Shown: one piece after another, positions 55,183-63,421 of the stretch
Layout of the letters: the number at the start of each line of letters is the position of its first letter
How positions within the stretch are numbered: position 1 is the first letter of the stretch
From: Sphingopyxis sp. JAI128
GTDB taxonomy: Bacteria; Pseudomonadota; Alphaproteobacteria; Sphingomonadales; Sphingomonadaceae
Assembly (NCBI RefSeq): GCF_014207235.1
Contig: NZ_JACHDA010000003.1
Location: 372,001-436,000 of the forward strand
DNA length: 64,000 nt
Direction of reading: 5' to 3'
Notes under the pieces: model-generated
The model's input: only the letters and a program-made list of their open reading frames with translations
Told to the model about the DNA's origin: nothing
The model's database searches: none
Translations under genes and position numbers: made by a program

Positions 55183-55986
55183 TCAAGCCGCTTCGTTCAC
55201 CCGATACCGCTCCGCCACATCGCGCCGCGACAGGTTCGGCCCCATCGCCAGCCGTGCGGCGTAATAACCCTTCCACTGGCCTTCGTCGGCGAGCGGCGGG
55301 ATCGTCACTTCCTCGCGGCGATCCAGCCCCAGTAGCGCTGCATCGACGAGGTCGCCGGCGCTCATCACCATCTCGGCCGGTAAGGCGTCGACATCCTTGC
55401 CCGACCGTTCCCATATTTCGGTGCGCGTCGCGCCGGGAAGCACCGCCTGGACATGGAAGCCCTTTTCGCGGCCGTTCGCGGCAAGCGCGTGGCTTAAATT
55501 CAGCAGGAACGCCTTCGATCCGCTGTACACGCCCTCAAACTGCTCGGGGGCAAGCGCGAGAACCGAGGCGATGTTGACGATCGCACCCGTGCCGCGTGCA
55601 CCGAACGCCTTGCCCGCGGCGATCGCGAGCCGCGCCGCGGCGGTGATGTTGAGCGCGACGATCGTCTCGATCTCCGCCGGGCTGTTTTCCAGCGTACCGC
55701 CGTTGAGCGACATGCCGGCATTATTGACGAACAGGCTGATGTTCGCGTCGTCGATCAGGCGTTGCTCGATCCGCGTCACATCGTCGCCTTTGGTGAGGTC
55801 GGCGGCGATCACGTCGATCGCTACGCCATATTCGGCGCGCAGCTTCGCCGCGAGTTCCTCCATCTGGGCGCCGTTGCGCGCAACGAGAATCAGGTCGTGG
55901 CCGCGCCGCGCGAGGCGGTCGGCATAAACGGCGCCAAGGCCGGTCGAGGCGCCCGTGATCAGGGCCGTTCCATTGGGAATCGTCAT
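55183..55986 (-). CDS. Short-chain dehydrogenase/reductase
   Basis: A 267-aa SDR: TGASTGLGAVYADRLARRGHDLILVARN (the Arg suits NADPH), NNAGMS, Ser in NIASVLAL, and YSGSKAFLL (Tyr/Lys). The start is ATG 55986 with AAGGAG seven bases upstream. It is divergent from an HxlR gene, a very common pair in which the regulator controls the oxidoreductase, often in response to reactive aldehydes or quinones. Substrate unknown. Confidence 0.9.
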   Translation of the reverse strand: MTIPNGTALITGASTGLGAVYADRLARRGHDLILVARNGAQMEELAAKLRAEYGVAIDVIAADLTKGDDVTRIEQRLIDDANISLFVNNAGMSLNGGTLENSPAEIETIVALNITAAARLAIAAGKAFGARGTGAIVNIASVLALAPEQFEGVYSGSKAFLLNLSHALAANGREKGFHVQAVLPGATRTEIWERSGKDVDALPAEMVMSAGDLVDAALLGLDRREEVTIPPLADEGQWKGYYAARLAMGPNLSRRDVAERYRVNEAA

Positions 55987-56050
55987 CGTCATTCTCCTTA
56001 ACGGGCGGCCCTTTATCGGGTCGCTTGCAAAATGATAGTTACTTCCCCAT

Positions 56051-56497
56051 ATGACTTCAATGGGTATGGATGAAAATAATCTGGGCACCTGCCCGGTCGA
56101 CCGCGGGCTGATGCGCGTCGGCGACCGCTGGAGCATGTTGGTGCTGCGCGATATCGAGCGCGGGCTGACGCGCTACGAGCAATTGCGCACCAGCCTCGGC
56201 ATCGCGCCGAACATTTTGTCGCGGCGGCTTTCGGCGCTGGCCGAGGCGGGGTTGATTGCGAAAAACCGCTATAGCGAGCGGCCGCCGCGCGACGAATATC
56301 TGCTCACCGAGGCGGGGCGCGACTTCCTGCCGATTCTGATGGCGATCGGCGCATGGGGGCGCAAATATAATGGCGTGGGCGCGCTCAGCCGCCATCGCGA
56401 CGCCGCGACGGGCGAAATCGTCCGCCCCGTCGTCGTCGACGCCAACACCGGCGCCCCGATCGGTTCGCGCCCGCTCCGCCTCGAATATCCCGACTGA
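56051..56497 (+). CDS. HxlR-family transcriptional regulator
   Basis: A 148-aa winged-helix protein: TCPVDRGLMRVGDRWSMLVLRDIERG with the early Cys that senses electrophiles in several HxlR proteins, then GIAPNILSRRLSALAEAGLI. C-terminal extension RPVVVDANTGAPIGSRPLRLEY resembles that of the HxlR gene at 36556. Divergent from the SDR at 55183, its likely target. Confidence 0.88.
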   Translation: MTSMGMDENNLGTCPVDRGLMRVGDRWSMLVLRDIERGLTRYEQLRTSLGIAPNILSRRLSALAEAGLIAKNRYSERPPRDEYLLTEAGRDFLPILMAIGAWGRKYNGVGALSRHRDAATGEIVRPVVVDANTGAPIGSRPLRLEYPD

Positions 56498-56503
56498 CGC
56501 GCG

Positions 56504-56986
56504 CTATTTGTACATGCCCTCGCGCAGGTTGATGCCGTGTTCAAGCCACGCCTTGAGCGCGCAGAGCATCTGCGACCAGCCCTGGCAATTGCCATAGGAG
56601 GCGCCGAGCGCGCCCTGATTCTCGCGCCAGCCTTCTTCGGCGATCTCGACCAGCGTGCGGCCGTCGTCGAGACCCTTGAAGTGCATCGTCACGCGCGTGC
56701 GGTAATCGGCATCCTTCAGTTCGCCGCCATCGACATTCGGTGCCTCGCCCTCGCTTGCCTGCCATTCGAGGACGATCTTCTCATCCTCCACGACCTCGAT
56801 GACATAGACGGGGAAGGCGCCGGGAAAGTCATGGAAGTCCCACTCCACCGTCGCGCCCGTCTCGAGTCGGCCCTGCGCGCCGCCCGTGGTGAAATAGTTC
56901 GACAGCTGGGCGGGGTCGGCGACCGCTTCGAACACCTCGTGCACCGGCTTCGCGATCCGGGCGGCTACTCGAAATTTCAGTTCCAT
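56504..56986 (-). CDS. SRPBCC/AHSA1-family protein
   Basis: A 160-aa START-like domain (FRVAARIAKPVHEVFEAVADPAQLSNYF, EWDFHDFPGAFPVYVIEV, C-terminal GWSQMLCALKAWLEHG). The start is ATG 56986 with GGAG at the right distance. It is divergent from an ArsR gene whose operator-like palindrome covers the intergenic side; this ArsR-SRPBCC pairing mirrors the one at 8033-8844. Ligand unknown. Confidence 0.85.
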   Translation of the reverse strand: MELKFRVAARIAKPVHEVFEAVADPAQLSNYFTTGGAQGRLETGATVEWDFHDFPGAFPVYVIEVVEDEKIVLEWQASEGEAPNVDGGELKDADYRTRVTMHFKGLDDGRTLVEIAEEGWRENQGALGASYGNCQGWSQMLCALKAWLEHGINLREGMYK

Positions 56987-57015
56987 TGACAATCTCCACT
57001 TGATTCCTTGCTATT

Positions 57016-57035
57016 ATGTTATATATTTATAACAT
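57016..57035. promoter_or_regulatory. Perfect 8-4-8 palindrome overlapping the ArsR start
   Basis: ATGTTATATATTTATAACAT is an AT-rich perfect inverted repeat (8-bp arms, 4-bp spacer) in GC-rich DNA. It covers the first two bases of the ArsR ATG (57034-57036) and lies 30 bp from the divergent SRPBCC start. Strong candidate for the ArsR operator controlling both genes. Confidence 0.7.
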
Positions 57036-57357
57036 GTCAATCCACGAAGAATATGACAAGGTTTTCAAGGCGCTGTCGTCCCACATTCGCCGCCAGATTC
57101 TCGACGACCTCAAGGATCAGCCGCTGACCACGGGCACGCTTTGCGGCAACTTCATGCATCTCGACCGCTGCACGGTAATGCAGCATCTGAAGGTGCTGGA
57201 GGATGCCGGCCTCGTCATCGCCGAACGCCGCGGGCGCGAGCGCTGGAACCATCTCAACGCGATGCCGATCCAGGACATCCACGACCGCTGGATCGGCCCG
57301 CACGCCGCGGCGGCGACCGCGCGGCTCGCGCGTTTCAAGCAGTCGATCGAAGCGTAA
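57034..57357 (+). CDS. ArsR-family transcriptional regulator
   Basis: A 107-aa winged-helix protein: YDKVFKALSSHIRRQILDDLKDQPLTTGTL, then HLDRCTVMQHLKVLEDAGLVIAERRGRERWNHLN. It lacks the ELCVC metal motif, and single Cys residues occur at TLCGNF and DRCTV. The start is placed at ATG 57034, because the upstream in-frame ATG at 57016 lies inside the palindrome and has no ribosome site. It likely represses itself and the divergent SRPBCC gene. Confidence 0.87.
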   Translation: MSIHEEYDKVFKALSSHIRRQILDDLKDQPLTTGTLCGNFMHLDRCTVMQHLKVLEDAGLVIAERRGRERWNHLNAMPIQDIHDRWIGPHAAAATARLARFKQSIEA

Positions 57358-57390
57358 TAGCGGACGGCCATCGACCGCACCGCCAAAGAG

Positions 57391-58980
57391 CTAATGCCCC
57401 ATATCTGCCGCCGAGGCTTTCGGCGCGCCCGGCTTCGGCGATCGGAGCAGCAGCACCAGCGGCACCGACGCCAGCGTCACCCACATCATCAGCCAGAAGT
57501 CGTCGATATAGGCGACCATCGCCGCCTGCCGGTTGATCTCGGCATTGACCATCACCATCGCTGCGTCGCCCGCGATGCCAAACCGGTCGGCGGTAGAGGG
57601 GTCGAGCAGGCCGACCGAACTGTTGGTGACATGCGCGGCCAGATCCTCGTGGCTCGTCTGGATATTGGCGCCAAGCAAGGTGGTGACGACCGAAATGCCC
57701 ACCGAGGCGCCGATGCTGCGGAGCAGGTTCAGCAGGCTCGAACCGTCGGTGCGGTGCTGCGGCGCGATCGTCGCGAACGCCATGGTGTTCAACGGAATGA
57801 AGATCAGCCCCATGCCGAGCCCCTGCACCAGCCCGCTGACGATCACCGGCTGCATCCCCATCGCGAGCGACCAGTGGCTCATCTGCCACAGCGAATAGGC
57901 TGCGATCAGGAGGCCCGTGCCGACCAGCCAGCGCGCGTCGATCCTGCCCAGCAATTGCCCCGCGACCCACATGCTCATCAAAATGCCGATTCCCCGCAGC
58001 GCGAGGACGATGCCGGTATCGATCACCGGCCAGCCGAACAGATTCTGGAGCATCGGCGGCAGCAGCGCCATCGACGCGAACATAACGACGCCGATCACGA
58101 CCATGAAGCCCATCGCGGTGACGAGATTGCGGTCGGCGAGCATCGAACGGTTGAACAGAGGTGCGCGCACGGTGAGCATATGGACGAGGAACATCCAGAG
58201 GCACGCGACCGCAACCCCGAGCTCGATCCAGATCTCGATGCTATCGAACCAGTCGAGGTGAGCGCCGCGATCGAGCATCAATTGCAATGCTGCGAGCCCC
58301 AGCGCGAGCATCGAGAAGCCGAACAGGTCGAACCGGCGATCGGTCCGACGCGTCGAGGGAAGCAGCGCCCACATCATCGCGAAAGTGACAAGACCGACGG
58401 GCAGGTTGACGTAGAAGACCCAGCGCCAGTTGACGCTTTCGGTCAGCCAGCCGCCGAGCACGGGGCCAAGGATCGGTCCGATCATGATCCCCATGCCCCA
58501 GATCGACATCGCGCGCGCGTGGCGTTCGGGCGGGTTGATGTCGAGCATCACCGATTGCGAGAGGGGGCCGATGAAGGCGGCGCTGATCCCCTGAACAAAG
58601 CGGAAGGCAACCATCTGTTCGAGCGACTGCGCGGCTCCGCACGCCATCGATGCCACGATGAAGCCCGCGACAGCGCCGAGAAACAGCTCGCGCCGCCCGA
58701 TCCGGTCGGCAAGCCAGCCGGTGATCGGCATCGCGATTGCCGAGGCGAGGATATAACTGGTCAGCACCCAGGTCACCGTCTCGCTCGTCGCGCCGAGCGC
58801 CGATTGCATGTGCGGGATGGCGACGTTGGCAATCGTCGTGTCGAGGATCTGCATGATCGACGCGCCCATGACGGCGACGGTCAGCAGGCCGCGATAACGG
58901 ACGCCCTCGTGCAGCGGGATGCTGTCGTCGTCGGGCAGCGCCGCGGCCGATGGCCCACGGGGTAGGACGTTGCCCGCCAC
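57391..58980 (-). CDS. emrB: EmrB-type DHA2 multidrug efflux MFS transporter
   Basis: A 529-aa 14-helix drug:H+ antiporter of the DHA2 family. Motif C-like and family residues: MQILDTTIANVAIPHM, GWLADRIGRRELFL (motif A), FRFVQGISAAFIGPLSQS, GPILGPVLGGWLTESVNWRWVFYVNLP. With EmrA and an outer-membrane channel (none encoded here) it should export hydrophobic toxic compounds. It starts 7 bp after emrA. Confidence 0.95.
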   Translation of the reverse strand: MAGNVLPRGPSAAALPDDDSIPLHEGVRYRGLLTVAVMGASIMQILDTTIANVAIPHMQSALGATSETVTWVLTSYILASAIAMPITGWLADRIGRRELFLGAVAGFIVASMACGAAQSLEQMVAFRFVQGISAAFIGPLSQSVMLDINPPERHARAMSIWGMGIMIGPILGPVLGGWLTESVNWRWVFYVNLPVGLVTFAMMWALLPSTRRTDRRFDLFGFSMLALGLAALQLMLDRGAHLDWFDSIEIWIELGVAVACLWMFLVHMLTVRAPLFNRSMLADRNLVTAMGFMVVIGVVMFASMALLPPMLQNLFGWPVIDTGIVLALRGIGILMSMWVAGQLLGRIDARWLVGTGLLIAAYSLWQMSHWSLAMGMQPVIVSGLVQGLGMGLIFIPLNTMAFATIAPQHRTDGSSLLNLLRSIGASVGISVVTTLLGANIQTSHEDLAAHVTNSSVGLLDPSTADRFGIAGDAAMVMVNAEINRQAAMVAYIDDFWLMMWVTLASVPLVLLLRSPKPGAPKASAADMGH

Positions 58981-58987
58981 GCTCGTT

Positions 58988-60088
58988 TTACCGCGTGAAG
59001 ACTTTGACGTCGGCCGACAGCCCCGCGATCATGGCGCGCGCGGGCTTTTCGTCGAAGGCGATGCGAACGGGGACGCGCTGCGTCACCTTGACCCAGTTGC
59101 CGGTCGCGTTTTGCGCGGGCAGGACCGAAAATTCGCTCCCCGTACCCGCGCCGATGGTCAGCACATGGCCGCGAACCTTGACTCCAGGATAGGCATCGAA
59201 GCTGATCTCCGCGCGCTGGCCGACGCGCATGTCGGCAAGGTCGGTTTCCTTGAAATTGGCTTCGACCCAAGGGTGCGCGGTATCGACGAGCGTAACCGCG
59301 GGCAGCCCGGCGACCATCATCTGGCCGATCTGCAACCGGTCCGACTGCGCGACGCGGCCCGCGCTCGGCGCGCGGACGGTAGTGCGACCGAGGTTCACCT
59401 CTGCCTGCGAGCGCTGGACGCGCGCCGCCTCGATCTGCGGGTTGATGCCGCTCGACGGCCCGGCGGCGAGTTTGGCGCGCGCCTCGGCGGCTGCGGCTTC
59501 GGCCTGACGGACGCTCTCACGCGCTTGGGCAAGCGCGTGACGTGAGGCATCATAGGCGGCTTTGGTCGTGAAGCCCTTTTCCATCAGCGCCGCCTGCCGG
59601 TCGAAGGTGACTTGCGCGAACTTCACGTCCTCGCGCGCCGCGGCGATATCGACGCTCGAAGTGTTCGCACTCGCCGCCAAATTGCCGACCTCGACGCTGG
59701 CCGCGTCGATCGCGGCGGTCGCCTGTGCGACGTCGAGCGCATAGGGCTCGCCGTCGATTCGAAAGAGAAGTTGTCCCTTCGCGACCTGTTGCCCGTCGCG
59801 CACTGCGACCTCGGTAATCCGCCCACCGACCTCGGCGGCGACCGATACCTTGTCCATCTGGACATAGGCGTTGTCGGTCGACACCGAGCCGCCGCTCGTC
59901 AGCCACCAGCCGACGCCGCCCGCCAAAAGCAACGCGGGCAGCCCGAACATCAGGATGCGGGTGCGCCAGCTCGCCCTTGAAGCGGCTTCGGCCGCAGGCG
60001 CAGGGGTGGGCAGTGGGTCGGCCTTGGGCGCGGCTTTGGGCACCGCTGCATTATCGGCATTTGGGCGCGAGGGCGAAAGCTGGTCCAT
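58988..60088 (-). CDS. emrA: EmrA-type membrane-fusion efflux adaptor
   Basis: A 366-aa HlyD/EmrA adaptor: cytosolic N-terminus with a Pro/Ala-rich stretch, one transmembrane helix (ILMFGLPALLLAGGVGWWL), lipoyl halves (VSTDNAYVQMDKVSVAAEVGG and TTVRAPSAGRVAQSDRLQIG) around a coiled-coil hairpin (about 120-215), then the beta-barrel (VEANFKETDLADMRVGQ). The start ATG at 60088 overlaps the MarR stop (TGATG). Confidence 0.94.
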   Translation of the reverse strand: MDQLSPSRPNADNAAVPKAAPKADPLPTPAPAAEAASRASWRTRILMFGLPALLLAGGVGWWLTSGGSVSTDNAYVQMDKVSVAAEVGGRITEVAVRDGQQVAKGQLLFRIDGEPYALDVAQATAAIDAASVEVGNLAASANTSSVDIAAAREDVKFAQVTFDRQAALMEKGFTTKAAYDASRHALAQARESVRQAEAAAAEARAKLAAGPSSGINPQIEAARVQRSQAEVNLGRTTVRAPSAGRVAQSDRLQIGQMMVAGLPAVTLVDTAHPWVEANFKETDLADMRVGQRAEISFDAYPGVKVRGHVLTIGAGTGSEFSVLPAQNATGNWVKVTQRVPVRIAFDEKPARAMIAGLSADVKVFTR

Positions 60089-60528
60089 CAGGCGGCTTCT
60101 TTTTGGCATATGCGGCGGGAGAGATTGGCGCGAACGCGCTCGACGAGATCGATCAGCTGCTCGGCCTCGGCGGCGTTCAGCCCTTCGAGCGCCTCGGCGG
60201 TCAGCGCTTCGGCGGCGGGACGGATACCGCCAAGCAGTTTGCCCGCGCGCGGCGTCAGATAGAGCTGCCAGGCGCGGCGATCGGCGGGATCCGCGCGGCG
60301 CTCCACCAGCCCGGCTTCGACCAGGCGGTCGACCATCCGCGACAGCGTGATCGGTTCGACCTCGATCAGTTCGGCGAGCGGTCCTTGGCGGATTCCCTCG
60401 TGGCGCTTGAGGTATGTGATGAGCCGCCATTGCAATGCGGTGATCCCGCTTTCCTTCGCGCGCGCGTTAAACGCGCGTCGGAACAGGCGCGCGGTGTCAT
60501 TCAGCAAGAATCCGATGGTTTCGGTCAT
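60088..60528 (-). CDS. MarR-family transcriptional regulator
   Basis: A 146-aa MarR/EmrR-type winged-helix protein: GITALQWRLITYLKRHEGIRQGPLAELIEVEPITLSRM, then LVEAGLVERRADPADRRAWQLYLT (wing). First gene of marR-emrA-emrB; in the E. coli emrRAB system the regulator represses the pump and releases on binding phenolic inducers. A perfect palindrome sits nine bases upstream of its start codon. Confidence 0.93.
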   Translation of the reverse strand: MTETIGFLLNDTARLFRRAFNARAKESGITALQWRLITYLKRHEGIRQGPLAELIEVEPITLSRMVDRLVEAGLVERRADPADRRAWQLYLTPRAGKLLGGIRPAAEALTAEALEGLNAAEAEQLIDLVERVRANLSRRICQKEAA

Positions 60529-60536
60529 ATGCTAGG

Positions 60537-60560
60537 ATATAATAGCTATTGCTATTATAT
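60537..60560. promoter_or_regulatory. Perfect 9-6-9 palindrome, probable MarR operator
   Basis: ATATAATAG-CTATTG-CTATTATAT in the marR/isomerase divergent region, immediately upstream of marR. Length and AT content are typical of MarR-family sites, and its position would block the marR-emrAB promoter. Confidence 0.7.
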
Positions 60561-60598
60561 TCAATCGCCGCGCGGGATTGCCAACAGCCTCGAATATG

Positions 60599-60617
60599 GT
60601 GTAAATTTTCTTTACAC
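60599..60617. promoter_or_regulatory. Second palindrome GTGTAAA-N5-TTTACAC
   Basis: Perfect 7-5-7 inverted repeat 38 bp upstream of the HCCA-isomerase-like start. It differs from the MarR-side palindrome, so a second regulator (TetR-like sites often read TGTAAA-N-TTTACA) may act on this gene; no such regulator is encoded nearby. Confidence 0.55.
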
Positions 60618-60654
60618 TGCTTGCGTGGGGCATGTTTTTGGGCAGGATGTGGGG

Positions 60655-61302
60655 ATGACTTTGACCGCCGACCTTTTCTGGTCCTTTCGTTCACCGTACA
60701 GCTATCTGGCGGTCGGGCGCTACCGCGCGCTCGCGGCCAGCCATGACGTCGCGATCAACCTGCGTCCGGTCTATCCGCTTGCAGTGCGCCAGCCGGACTT
60801 TTTCGAACGCAATCACCCCAATTGGCTGAGCTATACAATGCGCGACATGATCCGCGTCGCCCAGTTTCACGGCATCCCCTTCGGCCCGCCCCGGCCAGAC
60901 CCAATCGTGCAGAATATCGCAACGCGCGAAATAGCGGCCGAGCAGCCCTATATCTACCGGCTGACGCGAATGGGACAGGCGGCGGCGCGGCGCGGCAAGG
61001 GCGTCCCCTTCGCCCACGAGGTCGGCCAGATGATCTGGGGCGGCGCGCAGGACTGGCATCTGGGCGGGCATCTGGCGGATGCCGCGAAACGCGCGGGGCT
61101 CGACCTTGCCGAACTCGACGCCGAGGCGGAGGGCGACGCAGCGGCGCTCGACACCGAGATCGCGGCCAATCAGGTCGCGCTCGAAATCGCCGGCCATTGG
61201 GGCGTGCCGACCCTGGTGTTCGAGGGCGAACCCTTTTTCGGTCAGGATCGCATCGAAATGGCGAAGTGGCGGATGGAGCAAAAGGGGCTGCGCCCGCGGT
61301 AG
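60655..61302 (+). CDS. 2-hydroxychromene-2-carboxylate isomerase/DsbA-like protein
   Basis: A 215-aa thioredoxin-fold protein of the HCCA-isomerase (Kappa-GST) family: LFWSFRSPYSYLAVGRYRAL, in which SPYS takes the place of the DsbA CxxC, and C-terminal GHWGVPTLVFEGEPFFGQDRIE. It probably uses glutathione. Starts at ATG 60655. Divergent from marR-emrAB; a link to aromatic-compound handling is suggested by the family and context but not shown. Confidence 0.85.
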   Translation: MTLTADLFWSFRSPYSYLAVGRYRALAASHDVAINLRPVYPLAVRQPDFFERNHPNWLSYTMRDMIRVAQFHGIPFGPPRPDPIVQNIATREIAAEQPYIYRLTRMGQAAARRGKGVPFAHEVGQMIWGGAQDWHLGGHLADAAKRAGLDLAELDAEAEGDAAALDTEIAANQVALEIAGHWGVPTLVFEGEPFFGQDRIEMAKWRMEQKGLRPR

Positions 61303-61380
61303 GGTGCGCGCGTCGTCGCTCGTCCTGATCTTGACGCGCTAACGCCTAGGCGGCGACTTACTTTGCTCGCCTCCAGACGC

Positions 61381-61413
61381 AAAAAAGGGGCCGCGAATCG
61401 GTTCGCGGCCCCT
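61381..61413 (-). terminator. Terminator of the exb operon
   Basis: Perfect 12-bp stem (61386-61397/61402-61413) with loop TCGG. On the minus strand it is followed by TTTTT, closing the tonB-exbB-exbD-exbD operon; it also faces the plus-strand isomerase gene. Confidence 0.9.
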
Positions 61414-61442
61414 CATTCTTGCCTGACGGCCCCGATCAGAGA

Positions 61443-61868
61443 TCAGAAGACGCGGGCATATTGTTCGTTGCCGACGAAGCCGAGCTTGCCGACGCCGCTG
61501 CGCTTGATCACCGCCATGACATTGTCGACGACGATATACCGCGCATAGGGGTCGGGCTGGACCTGCAATTCGGGCTCGACCGGCATCGCCTTGGTCTGTT
61601 CCAGATATTGCGCCAACTGAGCCAGATCGACCGGTGTCCCGTTCCAGGTGATCGTGCCGGCGGCATCGATCATCACCTTGTTCTTTTCGGGATCGACGTT
61701 GCTGGGATTGTTGTTCGGTACCGGCAAGTCGATCTTTACCGCGTGGGTCTGGACCGGGATGGTGATGATGAACATGATGAGGAGCACGAGCATGACGTCG
61801 ATAAGCGGCGTCGTGTTCATGTCCATCATCGGTTCATTGTCGTCCCGATCTCCAACGGCCATGGACAT
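61443..61868 (-). CDS. exbD: ExbD/TolR-family protein (second copy)
   Basis: A 141-aa ExbD: short cytosolic N-terminus, one transmembrane helix TPLIDVMLVLLIMFIITIPV with the proton-relay Asp in MNTTPLIDVM, and a periplasmic domain. Last of the operon; differs from the upstream ExbD chiefly in the periplasmic part (VQPDPYARYIVVDNVMAVIK). Two ExbDs suggest a heteromeric motor with ExbB. Confidence 0.93.
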   Translation of the reverse strand: MSMAVGDRDDNEPMMDMNTTPLIDVMLVLLIMFIITIPVQTHAVKIDLPVPNNNPSNVDPEKNKVMIDAAGTITWNGTPVDLAQLAQYLEQTKAMPVEPELQVQPDPYARYIVVDNVMAVIKRSGVGKLGFVGNEQYARVF

Positions 61869-61900
61869 AGGATTATTCCTTTATAACTGCGCGGACCGCC

Positions 61901-62422
61901 TTAGAGGCGGCCCACCGTGCCCGAGCCAGGAGCCGGTTCGGAAATGAACCCGATCTTCTGGAAGCCGGCATATTGCATCGTGTAGATCACACCGCCGATG
62001 CACTGGTACGGCGTATTGACGTCGCCGCGGATGTGTACTTCGGGGAAGTTTTCTTCGGTGATGTTCTGAGGACCGCCGATATCTTCGAGCAGTTGTTCCA
62101 GCTTCTTTTGCCCGCGTTCGAGCAACTGGCGCGAATCGACCGGGGTCTGGCCCCAATAGACTTCGCAAGCGCTGCTGTCGGCATTGGGCTCGCCATCACC
62201 GTCGGTGTCGGCCGAACGGATCGACAGAAGCACGTTTTCGGGCTTCGTCGTCGTCGGTTCGAAGACCACGTCGGGCAGCTTGAGGTTCACCGTTTCCAAC
62301 ACCACGGGAACCGTGATGAGGAAGATGATGAGCAACACAAGCATGATGTCCACGAGCGGGGTCGTGTTGATTTCGGACATCGGGGCGTCTTCGCCGCCCT
62401 TGTCGCCTACACTCATCGCCAT
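61901..62422 (-). CDS. exbD: ExbD/TolR-family protein with extended periplasmic domain
   Basis: A 173-aa ExbD. Transmembrane segment TPLVDIMLVLLIIFLITVPV with the conserved Asp, then a longer periplasmic domain with an acidic segment (SADTDGDGEPNADSSACEVY) and a Cys pair (C near 96 and C near 148) that could form a disulfide. It precedes the other exbD by 32 bp. Confidence 0.93.
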   Translation of the reverse strand: MAMSVGDKGGEDAPMSEINTTPLVDIMLVLLIIFLITVPVVLETVNLKLPDVVFEPTTTKPENVLLSIRSADTDGDGEPNADSSACEVYWGQTPVDSRQLLERGQKKLEQLLEDIGGPQNITEENFPEVHIRGDVNTPYQCIGGVIYTMQYAGFQKIGFISEPAPGSGTVGRL

Positions 62423-62547
62423 AGGATTAGCATCCTGTCACAAAATTTCTGTCACGGACGTCGGATCGGCACGCTTTGCTTGCCTTTCCCTGTCCAGCGG
62501 ACCCCGCCCTTCACCATCGAGCGAAAAGCGGGGATCCAGGAGCCAAA

Positions 62548-63363
62548 TCAGGCCTTCTTCGGAGCCGCAGCCGGGGCGGCAGTCTTGACGACGGTGGTCG
62601 AAGCCGGCTTGACTTGGCCGTTCGACATGATCGAGCCGAGAACGTCGTTCGAGAAGATCGACAGACGGCGGGCGATCGCCTTGTTGCGGCTCTGCAGCCA
62701 GTTGAACGCGAGCACCGCGGGAACGGCGACGATCAGACCGATGGCGGTCATGATGAGCGCTTCACCGACCGGACCGGCGACGGTGTCGATCGACGCCTGA
62801 CCCGACGCACCGATCTTCACGAGTGCGCGGAGAATACCGATAACGGTACCGAACAGACCGATGAACGGTGCGGTCGAACCGACGGTCGCGAGGAAGGCGA
62901 GGCCGCCGTTGAGCTTCGAGTTGATGTGGTTCTGCGAACGCTCGAGCGTGCCGTGCATCCAGTCATGGGCTTCGACGGGGTCGGTCAGCTTGTTATGTTC
63001 TTCGTTGGCGCGCAGGCCGTCTTCGACGACCTGGCGGTAGGCGCTGTTCTTTTCGAGCTTCGAAGCGCCATCGGCGAGCGTCGCGGCGCGCCAGAAATTG
63101 GTGTCGACGGCCTTGCCCTGGTTCATCACCTTATTCTGTTCGAACAGCTTGGTGAACAGGATGTAGAGCGTGCCGACGAACATGATCAGCAGGATGAGGA
63201 AGGTCAGCTGCGAAACGATGCCGCCTTCGCACAGCGCGGGGACGAGACCATAGGGGTTCTGGCCTTCTTCCTTCACGCACATGGCGGCGGGCATCAGGGT
63301 GAGGCCCGCGTCGTGAGCGGCGGCCGGCGCCGCAGCGGCGGCATTTGCGATCAGATTAAACAT
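62548..63363 (-). CDS. exbB: ExbB/TolQ/MotA-family proton channel protein
   Basis: A 271-aa ExbB with three main helices: LTFLILLIMFVGTLYILFTKLF near 55, GGLAFLATVGSTAPFIGLFGTVIGIL near 160 and AGPVGEALIMTAIGLIVAVPAVLAFNWL near 205. It powers TonB by proton flow. An N-terminal hydrophobic/Ala-rich segment precedes, as in many alphaproteobacterial ExbBs. Between tonB and the exbD genes. Confidence 0.95.
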   Translation of the reverse strand: MFNLIANAAAAAPAAAHDAGLTLMPAAMCVKEEGQNPYGLVPALCEGGIVSQLTFLILLIMFVGTLYILFTKLFEQNKVMNQGKAVDTNFWRAATLADGASKLEKNSAYRQVVEDGLRANEEHNKLTDPVEAHDWMHGTLERSQNHINSKLNGGLAFLATVGSTAPFIGLFGTVIGILRALVKIGASGQASIDTVAGPVGEALIMTAIGLIVAVPAVLAFNWLQSRNKAIARRLSIFSNDVLGSIMSNGQVKPASTTVVKTAAPAAAPKKA

Positions 63364-63421
63364 ATAGGAAATTCCCTCTCAAAATATTCGATCAATTCGA
63401 GAACAATGTGCCCGGCGCCGA

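Noticed and set aside
57394-58965. A 523-codon plus-strand frame opposite emrB
   Set aside because: His/Arg/Asp-rich antisense shadow of a 14-helix transporter.
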